From NCBI GenBank assembly GCA_050735975.1, contig JBOHVS010000236.1:1-40023 (forward strand): a stretch of DNA of 40,023 nucleotides. Direction: 5' to 3'. The stretch is from DATMBL01 sp050735975 (lineage in GTDB: Bacteria > Desulfobacterota > Binatia > UBA9968). This document shows, piece by piece, positions 1 to 7,539 of this stretch; the stretch's first letter is position 1, and each line of letters starts with the position of its first letter. The position numbers and the translations under genes are program-made. The notes beneath the pieces are model-generated. The model ran no database searches. It was not told the origin of the DNA and saw only the letters and a list, made by a program, of their open reading frames with translations.

Positions 1-1525
1 CATAGCGCGCGGACAAAATGAGCTTGCGCCAAAGCGAGCTGATCGGCACCCCGCCCTTCCCCTCATAAGAGCTGTAAATGTTCTGATCTCCCGAAGCGTA
101 ATCGAGCTCCTGAGCGGTGGTTTTGACAATGACGTAATCGTTCGCAAGCTCGCCGAAATAGATCTCCGGACGGGAGACCTTGATCGCGCCGGTCGAGACC
201 GGGGGGATGTCCTGGATAAAAAATTCCGGTAGACCCTCTGGTGTTACCTGATTGACCGGGCCGAACACGACCCCATACCCGTGAGTATAGGTGAGATGCT
301 CGTTGATCCAAATCCGGCTCGGCAGGTGCTGGTGCGACAGTTCACGCGGCGAGAGCATAACTTGACGGAGGTTTCCGTCGATGACATATCGGTCGTTGTC
401 GACATCGACGAATTTATAATAGGTCCGGATCTCTTGAAGCTGTCCGTAAGTGGCCAGCAGGGGGCGGTGATCCCAGAGGCGCACGTTCTTGATCGTTAGA
501 TCGTTGCGCTTCAAATCCGCCAGCGTCAACTGCTCTTCAGCAGGGAAATCCTGGCTCTCGACTCTATCCAAACCATAAGCCCGGCGCGTGAACGCAATGC
601 TACGTTCGATAAACGGCCGCTCGGCCACGATTTGGTTTGGCACCACCCGAAGGCGTTGGAGAAGGCTGGGGTACAACTGTAGCCCGACGAGATGGACGGC
701 GACCAAAGCTCCGACGCCGGCTAAAAGATATTTGAACCCGGGCCGCTTGATTTGAAACAAGCTCAGCCCGGCGGCTGCCAGCGCGACGAACGCGAGGATC
801 CTGAGGCTGGGCAGAACGGCATAGACATCGGTGTAGCTTGCGCCGAAAGAAACTCCTCTCGTTGAGTAGAGAACATCGAAAGTATCGAGCAGGTAATCGC
901 CGGCTTTGACGACGAGAAAGACGGCGATCAGGATCAGTAAGTGAGTTCTCGCCTTTTGGGTGAGAAAAAGACCCCGCTGCGTGTATTGTACACCCTGATA
1001 GAGCAGATAAGTGACGGCGGTCGCCAACAAAGTGAGCACGATGGCAAAGCTGAGCCAGTTGAACAGGGCGCGCAGGGCAGGCAGGCGAAAAACGTAGAAC
1101 CCAATGTCCCTGCCGAAAAGCGGATCGGCGAACCCGAAGGAAGCCGAATTGACAAAAAAGAGCGCAGTTTCCCACTGGGCCCCCGCCTGCGGACCGGCAA
1201 AAAGCCCCAGCAAGAGAGCCCCGGGAAGCAGCAAGCGCCGCAGCAGAGGGTCGACTATCTCCGGGCTGGGGAGCTCGATAACGTTGTCTTGCACCGTCAA
1301 GCGACTCCCGCGCGGCGCGTGGGCGGCCAACTTCACGTTCAGGTAGAGCAAAAGAGCGAACAGCGCGCCGAAAATGATTGCCAGAACAACTTTGTAAGTG
1401 AGCGATGTCGTAAACACCTGAACGTAGCCCGTCTCCTGAAACCACAACCAGTCGGTGTAGAGGGAGATAGCCGGGCCAACGAAGACGAGGAGAAAAAAGA
1501 TCGCAAAAAAAATCAAGCTTACCAT
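1..1525 (-). CDS. UPF0182 family membrane protein (C-terminus beyond window edge)
   Basis: The minus-strand frame is open from an ATG at 1525 to the window edge, giving about 508 residues of a family usually near 900. The N-terminal third is hydrophobic with several membrane segments: the first begins right after the start, and others follow around residues 60-80, 120-145 and 165-190. A soluble part follows with the conserved family stretches RTWINEH-like (here RIWINEHLTYTHGYG) and a PEIYFGE-like block near the cut end. The function of UPF0182 (COG1615) is not established; it is thought to be a large membrane-anchored protein. The start lies 9 bp after the amidohydrolase stop, so the two genes are probably co-transcribed. 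Shadow frames on both strands here are not genes. Family recognition is firm. Confidence 0.9.
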   Translation of the reverse strand, partial: MVSLIFFAIFFLLVFVGPAISLYTDWLWFQETGYVQVFTTSLTYKVVLAIIFGALFALLLYLNVKLAAHAPRGSRLTVQDNVIELPSPEIVDPLLRRLLLPGALLLGLFAGPQAGAQWETALFFVNSASFGFADPLFGRDIGFYVFRLPALRALFNWLSFAIVLTLLATAVTYLLYQGVQYTQRGLFLTQKARTHLLILIAVFLVVKAGDYLLDTFDVLYSTRGVSFGASYTDVYAVLPSLRILAFVALAAAGLSLFQIKRPGFKYLLAGVGALVAVHLVGLQLYPSLLQRLRVVPNQIVAERPFIERSIAFTRRAYGLDRVESQDFPAEEQLTLADLKRNDLTIKNVRLWDHRPLLATYGQLQEIRTYYKFVDVDNDRYVIDGNLRQVMLSPRELSHQHLPSRIWINEHLTYTHGYGVVFGPVNQVTPEGLPEFFIQDIPPVSTGAIKVSRPEIYFGELANDYVIVKTTAQELDYASGDQNIYSSYEGKGGVPISSLWRKLILSARY

Positions 1526-1534
1526 TCTAGCGTC

Positions 1535-2461
1535 CTAAAACCCCAGCGTTTGGGCGTTCTTGTAGTAGATCTTCTCTTTGTCCTCTTTGGGAATATCAAG
1601 CTCTTCCATTGCTTTCAGCGTCATAGGATAGAACTGATCGTCGTGTCCGCCTCGCCCGTGGGGATAGTCGGCGCCAAAAAGGATCTGGCCCGGCCCGACC
1701 GTATCGTAGACCAGTTTGATGAAGGTTGCGCGGATCGGGCCGGCAGTATCATAGTAGATGCTCTTGAAGTAATCTTCCGGTTCCTTCTGACATTCCGGGC
1801 TTCCTTCCCGCCAATTGAGCCGGTCAAGATAGAGCAGAACCATTCCCCCTAGATGAGAGGCGATGAGTTTGAGATTGGGGTAACGATCAAAGACTCCGCT
1901 GTAGACGATCCGGGAAATGGCCAAGGTGCTATCCGTCGGCCAGAGGACCTTTTGGTGCAGGGAATATTTGTCCCAATTCGATTGGCACGGAGCATTTGTG
2001 GGATGCAGAAAAAGCGGCTTCCCGCCTGCCGCAAGCGCGTCCCAAAAGGGTTTGAATTCAGGCTCATCGAGATATTTCCCCGCGAGATTGGTCGGCAGCA
2101 TGACGCCGTGCATTCCCAAATCTTTATAGCACCGTTCGAGCTCTCCCATGCAGTCATCGAGGTCGATCATCGGCAGCCGTGCGAATGCTTTGAACCGGCG
2201 CGGGTGTTTGGCGTGAGCCTCGGCGAAGGCATCGTTGAGAATTCTGCACAGCTCCAAAACCTTAGCTCTGTTCCCTTGTTTTTCAATCCTGCCGCCCGTG
2301 TTGGAAAGAACTCCGATATCGATGCCGTGCTTGTCCATAACATCAAGGTACTCTCGCTGGTCAAACGCATGGAACCCGACTCCTCGCACGTCGTTCTTGG
2401 CTTCCGGCACAAGCTCGAGGAATTTCCCGGGAAAAGCATGAAAATGGGTATCGATGATCAT
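1535..2461 (-). CDS. ACMSD-type metal-dependent amidohydrolase (Amidohydro_2)
   Basis: A 308-residue TIM-barrel hydrolase or decarboxylase of the aminocarboxymuconate-semialdehyde decarboxylase superfamily. Visible metal and active-site residues are H6 and H8 (DTHFH), H153 (FLHPTN), H203 (ASHLGG) and D265 (FGADYPH), in the family order. There is no signal peptide, so it should be cytoplasmic. The frame stays open to 2830, but the added 123 residues look non-coding and the ATG at 2461 is preceded by AGGAAG and begins with the canonical barrel strand, so that start is chosen. It lies 218 bp downstream of the M20 peptidase and 9 bp upstream of the UPF0182 gene. Family members cleave or decarboxylate cyclic or aromatic-derived acids; the substrate here cannot be read from sequence. 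Confidence 0.9.
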   Translation of the reverse strand: MIIDTHFHAFPGKFLELVPEAKNDVRGVGFHAFDQREYLDVMDKHGIDIGVLSNTGGRIEKQGNRAKVLELCRILNDAFAEAHAKHPRRFKAFARLPMIDLDDCMGELERCYKDLGMHGVMLPTNLAGKYLDEPEFKPFWDALAAGGKPLFLHPTNAPCQSNWDKYSLHQKVLWPTDSTLAISRIVYSGVFDRYPNLKLIASHLGGMVLLYLDRLNWREGSPECQKEPEDYFKSIYYDTAGPIRATFIKLVYDTVGPGQILFGADYPHGRGGHDDQFYPMTLKAMEELDIPKEDKEKIYYKNAQTLGF

Positions 2462-2679
2462 GGTGTTCTTCCTTTGCGCCGAATCCCCATCTACTGAGTC
2501 GTTAATATTGGCGAGGGATCCACACGCGCAACGGCATCTGCCTACGTTAATCGTTGCCGAGTCCTTATACAAGTGGCGCGGGTGTGTCAACAGGCCAAGA
2601 ACGAAAACAGCGGCTACGACTGCGGCCAAAGAAAAAAGTTCCGCTACGTTCCATGGGATCTGGGCCGAAGACGGCGGCT

Positions 2680-3810
2680 TTACGTCGGAGGGGCTAGTAG
2701 TTTCCTTTTCATGTAACGCTGGTAGATTCGGTAGAGGGTTTCCATAGAAGCGATGTCGATCCATTCGTTTTCGGCGTGGAGATTGCCTACGAAAGGGCGG
2801 GACATAATTACCGGTATGCCGTAACGACAAATGAAACGCGCGTCGCTTCCACCGTGCTCACGAATCAGTGCGACCGGCTTTCCGGTGACTTCCTCGGTAG
2901 CGGCAAGGAACAGCGGATCGGGTAAAACCCTGGTCGGCTCGGCGCAAACGACCACGTGAGATTCCATTTGGTCGCCAGCGAACTGCATTACGGCTGCTAC
3001 GATCTGGTCTGATGTATAGGGCGGAGGAAAGCGGATGTCGCATACCGCTTCGACAAAAGAAGGTATCCGGTTAGAGACGCGATTCTCGGTATTTAGAACG
3101 GTAATTGCGCAGGTCGGGTGCCAATGGGTTTCGCCGATTTGCAAGCTGTTAAAATAGTTTTGAATCTTGCTGAGTGTCATGATCATGCGTTCCAGCGGAT
3201 TGTCAGCAAGCCAGGGTCGTGACGCGTGCCCTGAAGATCCGCGGGCCAGGAGTCTCAAATGCAGAATCCCCTTTTCCTCTACGGCGATCTCATTGAGAGA
3301 GCCCGAGTCCGGTATGATTGCAACACCGCATCTGACACCAGCCCTTTCGAGAAGAAATCGCGTGCCGAAGTCTCCGCCGCTTTCTTCATCCGAAGTTACG
3401 GCCAGCCCTAGCGATATTCCAGGATAGCGCTTGTGAAAGTCGCGAAAAACCTCGAGCAGTATCGCCAATTCGCCTTTCATGTCGCCGCTTCCCGGACCAT
3501 AGATCCGTCCGTCGCTGACCGAGGAGCGGTACTCCGTACCCTGCGGCCGTACGACGACGTCTAGATGCGCAAAAAACATTACCTCCGGCCGGTTGATGTT
3601 GTGCGGCAGAAACACGGTTGAAGGATTCCCGCCTTCTCGAAAGCGCTTAACTGTGAAGGCTTCCGGTAATTCCAGGTGATTGATGACAAACTCCATGCAG
3701 CGCTCAATCTCATCCGGACGGTCGCGCGCGCTCGGAATAAGGATGAGGTTGCGAGTGAGCTCGATCAATCGTTTTCTCAATGCTTCACTCGTACGGCTAG
3801 TCTCGGTCAT
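2680..3810 (-). CDS. M20 family metallopeptidase (ArgE/DapE/CPG2-like)
   Basis: A 376-residue di-zinc aminoacyl or peptide hydrolase. Visible family motifs are AHLD (H82, D84), GSGDMKG with bridging D110, DEES with catalytic E142 and E143, PDSG with D168, and the closing ligand H345 in NLHAENE. GGSDARF near residue 321 is the usual substrate-carboxylate region. The start at 3810 is chosen because the protein begins there with normal family sequence; upstream codons lie inside the ligase gene. The start overlaps the end of the ATP-grasp ligase by 14 bp, which suggests translational coupling and a shared pathway: one enzyme makes an amide bond and its neighbour breaks one. No signal peptide is seen, so it should act in the cytoplasm. 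The substrate is unknown. Confidence 0.92.
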   Translation of the reverse strand: MTETSRTSEALRKRLIELTRNLILIPSARDRPDEIERCMEFVINHLELPEAFTVKRFREGGNPSTVFLPHNINRPEVMFFAHLDVVVRPQGTEYRSSVSDGRIYGPGSGDMKGELAILLEVFRDFHKRYPGISLGLAVTSDEESGGDFGTRFLLERAGVRCGVAIIPDSGSLNEIAVEEKGILHLRLLARGSSGHASRPWLADNPLERMIMTLSKIQNYFNSLQIGETHWHPTCAITVLNTENRVSNRIPSFVEAVCDIRFPPPYTSDQIVAAVMQFAGDQMESHVVVCAEPTRVLPDPLFLAATEEVTGKPVALIREHGGSDARFICRYGIPVIMSRPFVGNLHAENEWIDIASMETLYRIYQRYMKRKLLAPPT

Positions 3811-5161
3811 ATCCCCATTCCACCGGCAACTCGGCCCAGGCCTGAATGAGAAGGTTGCCGCACTGTTCCAAGGTTTCCGCCAAGCAAAGAAACTGCCCCT
3901 TGGTAACTTTGCCGTCGAGGTCAACGTTGAAGTTGAATGGAATGATCCCTTTGTCTTGGTCGGGTCGATAGAGCACAGCCGCTCGATCCATGACCGAGAG
4001 GAGTTGACTCCCGTCTAATGATTTCCTGAACTGAATATTTCTCATGCTCCAGCACCCGGCGGGTTTGAAATGCCGCGCCAACACCGCCGGGTAAGTCGCC
4101 CCCGTCACGCGGGCGTTGATCTCGCAAATGATTACTTCCGTCTTCTTCCTTCTTGCAATCACGAGAAAGTCGGTGCTGGCCGTGCCGCGATATCCTTGCG
4201 CGTGCAGCCACTCCCCAGCGATGGCGGCTTGGCGAAAAAGCTCGTTCTCGAGCTCAGGGTGATTCGAGATATAATCAGGCGGCGATGTATTGCCCTCATG
4301 GACGCTCTCGTCGCTTAGGATCTGTTCGGTCCAATCAAATAAAAAGACCGTGTTCTCGTTCAGGAACATCTGGATGCTCGGAGAGCCGATTCGCTCGACT
4401 CCATGCGTCTCCTGATCGAGCCATCCCTGTACCATGCAAGGACCTTCAAAGAAGAGGTAATTAGGCACGCTTTCCGACTGGAACTCTTGCGTTGGCAACT
4501 TGATCATGCCGTAGCCCGAGGCCCCGATTTGCGCTTTAATAACCGCTTTTCGATACCCCAGCCGCCGAAGTTTACTCAGACATGGGCGGATCTCTTCGGG
4601 ATTCGTAGCGATGAATGTTTGGAAGGTCGGCAAATTCTTCTCCACCTGATGCAAATGAAGGAGATATTTGTTGTTGCCCTTCTTGCTCCCTTCCAACGTG
4701 CTAATGGTCTGTTTCTTTAGCTTAGCCGCCGTTTCCACGAGAATGGAATCCGTGACGTAGCCGTCCACCCACGAGGCCGGATGATTTCTCAAATCCTCAA
4801 TGAGAGGGTCGATCCCATCGATATGTGTCGCCTCCGGCTTCGAACCTAGGTCTTGATAGCCGCGGCGATCCAAAAGTTCATAACTCGGAAGGGAAAGTTG
4901 GAGATCGCCCGAAAGATAGTCTAAGAGATGCGGTTCCGGGGGTGCTTCGAGGAGTATCTTATTCGGGCCGCGTTGGAAAAGCAGGTTAAGAATGGAAACG
5001 ACTCTCCCGCCGTAAGAATGAGCGCCGGAAATCTGCCGCGTGAGTAGACCCGCCGCTTCTTCGTTCTCGAAAAACACCGACTCAAGGTTGCAGAAAAACA
5101 CCACGTTACGGTCCCAGAACGGCGGCAGTTTTGCCTGGTTGGTCTCTACCCTGGGTTTCAT
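3797..5161 (-). CDS. ATP-grasp amide/peptide ligase with N-terminal pre-ATP-grasp region
   Basis: A 454-residue protein. Residues 1-150 form an N-terminal domain without catalytic motifs, compatible with a pre-ATP-grasp domain. Residues about 160-400 carry the ATP-grasp fold: the nucleotide lysine and glycine loop AVIKAQIGASGYGM (about 206-219), an ASTDF strand (328-332) and the magnesium motif EINAR (E347, N349, R351). The family makes an acyl phosphate from a carboxylate and ATP, then joins it to an amine or thiol; it resembles PGM1-type peptide ligases more than D-Ala ligases or biotin carboxylases. The acceptor and donor are unknown. It is the first gene of a minus-strand unit and overlaps the M20 peptidase by 14 bp. 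Upstream lies the structured non-coding element at 5401-5765. No strong ribosome-binding site is visible at this start. Confidence 0.8.
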   Translation of the reverse strand: MKPRVETNQAKLPPFWDRNVVFFCNLESVFFENEEAAGLLTRQISGAHSYGGRVVSILNLLFQRGPNKILLEAPPEPHLLDYLSGDLQLSLPSYELLDRRGYQDLGSKPEATHIDGIDPLIEDLRNHPASWVDGYVTDSILVETAAKLKKQTISTLEGSKKGNNKYLLHLHQVEKNLPTFQTFIATNPEEIRPCLSKLRRLGYRKAVIKAQIGASGYGMIKLPTQEFQSESVPNYLFFEGPCMVQGWLDQETHGVERIGSPSIQMFLNENTVFLFDWTEQILSDESVHEGNTSPPDYISNHPELENELFRQAAIAGEWLHAQGYRGTASTDFLVIARRKKTEVIICEINARVTGATYPAVLARHFKPAGCWSMRNIQFRKSLDGSQLLSVMDRAAVLYRPDQDKGIIPFNFNVDLDGKVTKGQFLCLAETLEQCGNLLIQAWAELPVEWGYDRD

Positions 5162-5400
5162 CGATGGCCTATTTTCGAAAACACGGTTGTTTATGCTCCC
5201 GAATTCGCGGAGTTCCCGATTGGCACGGCTTATTTTAAGATACTGTGAAACCTTAGGCAGAAAAAGACACTCCTGCTCTCTGAACCTCGACCTCGCTCAA
5301 CCTGTTTCAAACCCCTCTCTCAACCTTAACCTGCTCTTATGCCACGTGCCGGTCAAAAGCGAGGTTCGCGCACAGGGCGTTTTCGTTTGAGCTAGCCAAG

Positions 5401-5765
5401 CTAGCCCCGTATTATTCACGGACGATGGAGAAGGAGTGAGTCTGTGTTACGGCCTTCGGGGGCGAGCCCTTTCGGGCCACGGTCAATAAGCCTCTAGCTT
5501 GTAGGCCGCCGCCCGATCCTCTCCAAAGGTGGTTGTTCTGCGGTCGGGGCCTGGGAGCAACCTCCACGTCCCTGTGACCGTGGCCTCCACGGCTCGCCCC
5601 CTCGGCAGAGGAAGCCGGGACGATACGAAAGCCGGCGCACTGAGAGGGTACGGCGAGATCTCAGGAGGCTTGGTGCGAATGGGCGAGAAAGGCAGAGGCG
5701 TATTGCGCCGGCTTGAGGAGCGGCCGGGCTTTCCCCAGCGGAAGCAGTATAATAATGCGGTCTAG
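5401..5765. other. Hairpin-rich non-coding unit closed by imperfect inverted repeats (group II intron fragment or MITE-like element?)
   Basis: The 663-bp gap between the ATP-grasp and OCD genes has no convincing ORF but contains a compact GC-rich block. Its ends form an imperfect inverted repeat of about 15 bp: CTAGCCCCGTATTATT (5401-5416) against AATAATGCGGTCTAG (5751-5765). Inside are many short stems on the plus strand: 5466-5469/5474-5477 with a TTTC loop, 5490-5493/5503-5506, 5511-5516/5544-5550, 5564-5568/5579-5583, 5614-5618/5632-5636, 5640-5644/5660-5664 and 5697-5700/5706-5709. The text style recalls domain I of a bacterial group II intron, but no reverse transcriptase and no domain V are present. 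A TIR-bounded miniature element is the alternative. Strand and identity are unresolved. Confidence 0.4.
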
Positions 5766-5825
5766 TATTGCGCTTTGTTTTTTAGAATCCGTTGTGTTGG
5801 TATAGGCGAAACGTAGGAGGTTATA

Positions 5826-6914
5826 ATGCTGCTAATCAACAATCAGGAGGTCGAAAAGCTTTTCGATATGAAAGCGTGCCTTGAGGCGTTGGAGATCGGT
5901 TACGATGATCTCATTAAGGGCGATGCGGTATACCGTCCGCGGCTCGATGTTTGGATGCCCTGCGAACGGCCTGACGGCTACTATCGTTGGGGCACCATGG
6001 AAGGGGCGAGCCGGAAGATCGGCGTCTTCGCCATTCGGATGAAGTCCGATATCGTGCACTGGCCCAACGGCGAAACGGAAGAAAAATACTGCACGAAGCC
6101 GGGAACATTTTGCGGTCTGGTCATGGTTTTCAGCGTGCGCAACGGCGAGCCGCTGGCGATCATCAACGATGGCCTCCTGCAGCACATGCGGGTCGGAGGC
6201 TGCGCTGGGTTGGGCGTTAAGTATCTGGCTCGCGAAGACGCCTCAGTTGTGGGGATCTTCGGCTCGGGCGGAATGGCGCGCACGTATCTGGAAGCGTTCT
6301 ATGAGGTGCGGAAGCTCAAGAAGGTCAAGGTGTTCAGCCCGACGAAAGCCAATCGCGAAGCATACGCCAAAGAAATGACCGGCAAATTAGATTTAGAAGT
6401 GGTTGCGGTGGATGCGCCGGAAAAAGTCGTGCGCGACGCGGACATCGTGGCAACTTGCACGGACTCGACGCGCACTGTTTTCGACGAGCCCGAGTGGCTG
6501 AAGGAAGGGTCCCATATCACCTGCGTTCGCGCCTGTGAAGTAGGCCCTAAAGTCGTGACAGGTTGCGATGTATCAGTTAAGCTTGGGAAGAACACGATCG
6601 AAGCCATGGATGAAGGGATGATCCGGTTGCATGGCAACGTCGGATATATCGCGGGACAACCTGAAGAACGGAGCCGCATTCCCAATCCGGCCGTGGATAA
6701 TTACAAAGGCGATTATTTCAAGTACTTCATGGACGTGCGCGCAGGCAAGGCGCCTGGGCGAACGAGTAACAAACAAGTCACGTTCTTTATCAACGCCGGA
6801 ACGCAGGGGCTGCAGTTCGCCGCCTGCGCCGGGAAAATTTACCAACTGGCAAAAGAGAAGGGAGTCGGGCGAGAGCTGCCGACCGAGTGGTTCTTGCAGG
6901 ATATAAGGGATTAA
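5826..6914 (+). CDS. Ornithine cyclodeaminase / mu-crystallin family NAD(P)-dependent enzyme
   Basis: A 362-residue protein, a little longer than the roughly 320-350 usual for the family. The N-terminal dimerisation and substrate domain begins MLLINNQEV and contains R and K positions typical of the family (FAIRMKSD near residue 70). The Rossmann domain has the dinucleotide loop GIFGSGGMARTY at about residues 139-150. Family members cyclise ornithine to proline or reduce cyclic imines and other amino-acid-like substrates; substrate specificity cannot be assigned. A strong AGGAGG (5815-5820) sits 5 bp before the ATG and fixes the start. The gene stands alone on the plus strand, followed by a GA-rich tract and a convergent zincin gene. 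A remnant resembling this family's N-terminus occurs at 19997. Confidence 0.9.
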   Translation: MLLINNQEVEKLFDMKACLEALEIGYDDLIKGDAVYRPRLDVWMPCERPDGYYRWGTMEGASRKIGVFAIRMKSDIVHWPNGETEEKYCTKPGTFCGLVMVFSVRNGEPLAIINDGLLQHMRVGGCAGLGVKYLAREDASVVGIFGSGGMARTYLEAFYEVRKLKKVKVFSPTKANREAYAKEMTGKLDLEVVAVDAPEKVVRDADIVATCTDSTRTVFDEPEWLKEGSHITCVRACEVGPKVVTGCDVSVKLGKNTIEAMDEGMIRLHGNVGYIAGQPEERSRIPNPAVDNYKGDYFKYFMDVRAGKAPGRTSNKQVTFFINAGTQGLQFAACAGKIYQLAKEKGVGRELPTEWFLQDIRD

Positions 6915-7123
6915 AGGGCGATAGAGAGAGACAGAGACAGAAAGAGGGAGACAAGGAGCTAGGAGACAGAGATAGCGATACGGGGGTGAGACAAGGAGAC
7001 AAGGAGTAAAGAAGAAACGATAATAGACAGAGATAGAGAGAGACGGAGATAGGGAGAGAGACAGAGACGAAGATAGAGATACAGGAGAGGGCGGGGCGGT
7101 CTCTGTCCCTGTCTCTGTCTTCT
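6915..7123. repeat. GA-rich low-complexity tract between convergent genes, with inverted repeats
   Basis: About 170 bp of almost pure purine on the plus strand, built from GAGACAGAG, GATAGAG and GACAAGGAG units, ends in a short pyrimidine-rich arm. AGACAGAGACAG (6929-6940) is the exact reverse complement of CTGTCTCTGTCT (7109-7120), and GAGACAGAGAC at 7058-7068 can pair with much of the same arm. It lies between the stop codons of the OCD and zincin genes, so it could act as a two-way transcription end through a hairpin. Such tracts are also prone to slippage. The frame open across it (7155 to 6790 on the minus strand) encodes only S/L-rich low complexity and is not a gene. Confidence 0.75.
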
Positions 7124-7492
7124 TCAGTAACCCAGTTTATCGATTTCGTCATCATCCATGCCGAAGTAGTGAGCGATTTCGTGGATGACGGTAAGGCGGA
7201 CCTGCTCGCGGAGTTCGACAGGGTCCGGAAAGTCTCTTAATAAAGGCCCTGAGAAGATCGTGATCTTGTCCGGCAAGATAGGCGGAGAAACGGTGGAGCG
7301 CTCGGGTAATGGAACTCCTTCGTAAAGGCCGTACACCGCATCTTCGTGTGGGTCGAGCCCCATGGCCCGGAGCTGGCCTCTCGTGGGCCGGTTCTGGACG
7401 ACGATTTCGATATTATGCAAACGATTGCGAAACTCCCCGGGGAGTTCGTCCAAAACTCGCGCAGCCTCGTCGCTAATTTCCTTCCGGTTCAA
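7124..7492 (-). CDS. Small zincin-like metallopeptidase family protein (PF06262 type)
   Basis: A 122-residue protein of the small bacterial zincin family. Near the C-terminus it carries HEIAHYFGMDDDEID: the HExxH zinc motif and a downstream acidic cluster that provides the further ligand in the family. The middle has a conserved YGLYEG block and a DKITIF strand. There is no signal peptide. The only available start in this frame near the expected N-terminus is a TTG at 7492. The true start could be slightly different because the frame stays open a little further. It is divergent from mltA, with 47 bp between the two starts, and convergent with the OCD gene. The biological role of the family is not well known. 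Confidence 0.82.
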   Translation of the reverse strand: MNRKEISDEAARVLDELPGEFRNRLHNIEIVVQNRPTRGQLRAMGLDPHEDAVYGLYEGVPLPERSTVSPPILPDKITIFSGPLLRDFPDPVELREQVRLTVIHEIAHYFGMDDDEIDKLGY

Positions 7493-7539
7493 GCTACAGA
7501 TGTTTGCACGAAACGGCTTTGAGCTTCAAGAATCAAGTG

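Noticed and set aside
941..1852. Long plus-strand frame of 303 codons opposite the UPF0182 and amidohydrolase genes
   Set aside because: It has Q/R/E-rich composition without any domain and lies antisense to two well-recognised genes.
2462..2830. N-terminal extension of the amidohydrolase to 2830
   Set aside because: The extra residues look non-coding, overlap the end of the M20 gene, and the ATG at 2461 has its own ribosome-binding site and canonical first strand.
5440..5760. RNase P RNA (rnpB) on the minus strand
   Set aside because: GGGGAAAGCCCGG and GGCTTATTGACC resemble the two P4 strands, but they pair over only five bases, without the bulge, and the middle conserved regions are not visible.
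5529..5765. 78-codon plus-strand ORF in the structured element
   Set aside because: It follows the hairpin-rich GC text, has no ribosome-binding site and no recognisable protein features.
6790..7155. 121-codon minus-strand frame across the GA-rich tract
   Set aside because: It encodes SLSLCLS-type low complexity produced by the repeat, not a protein family.
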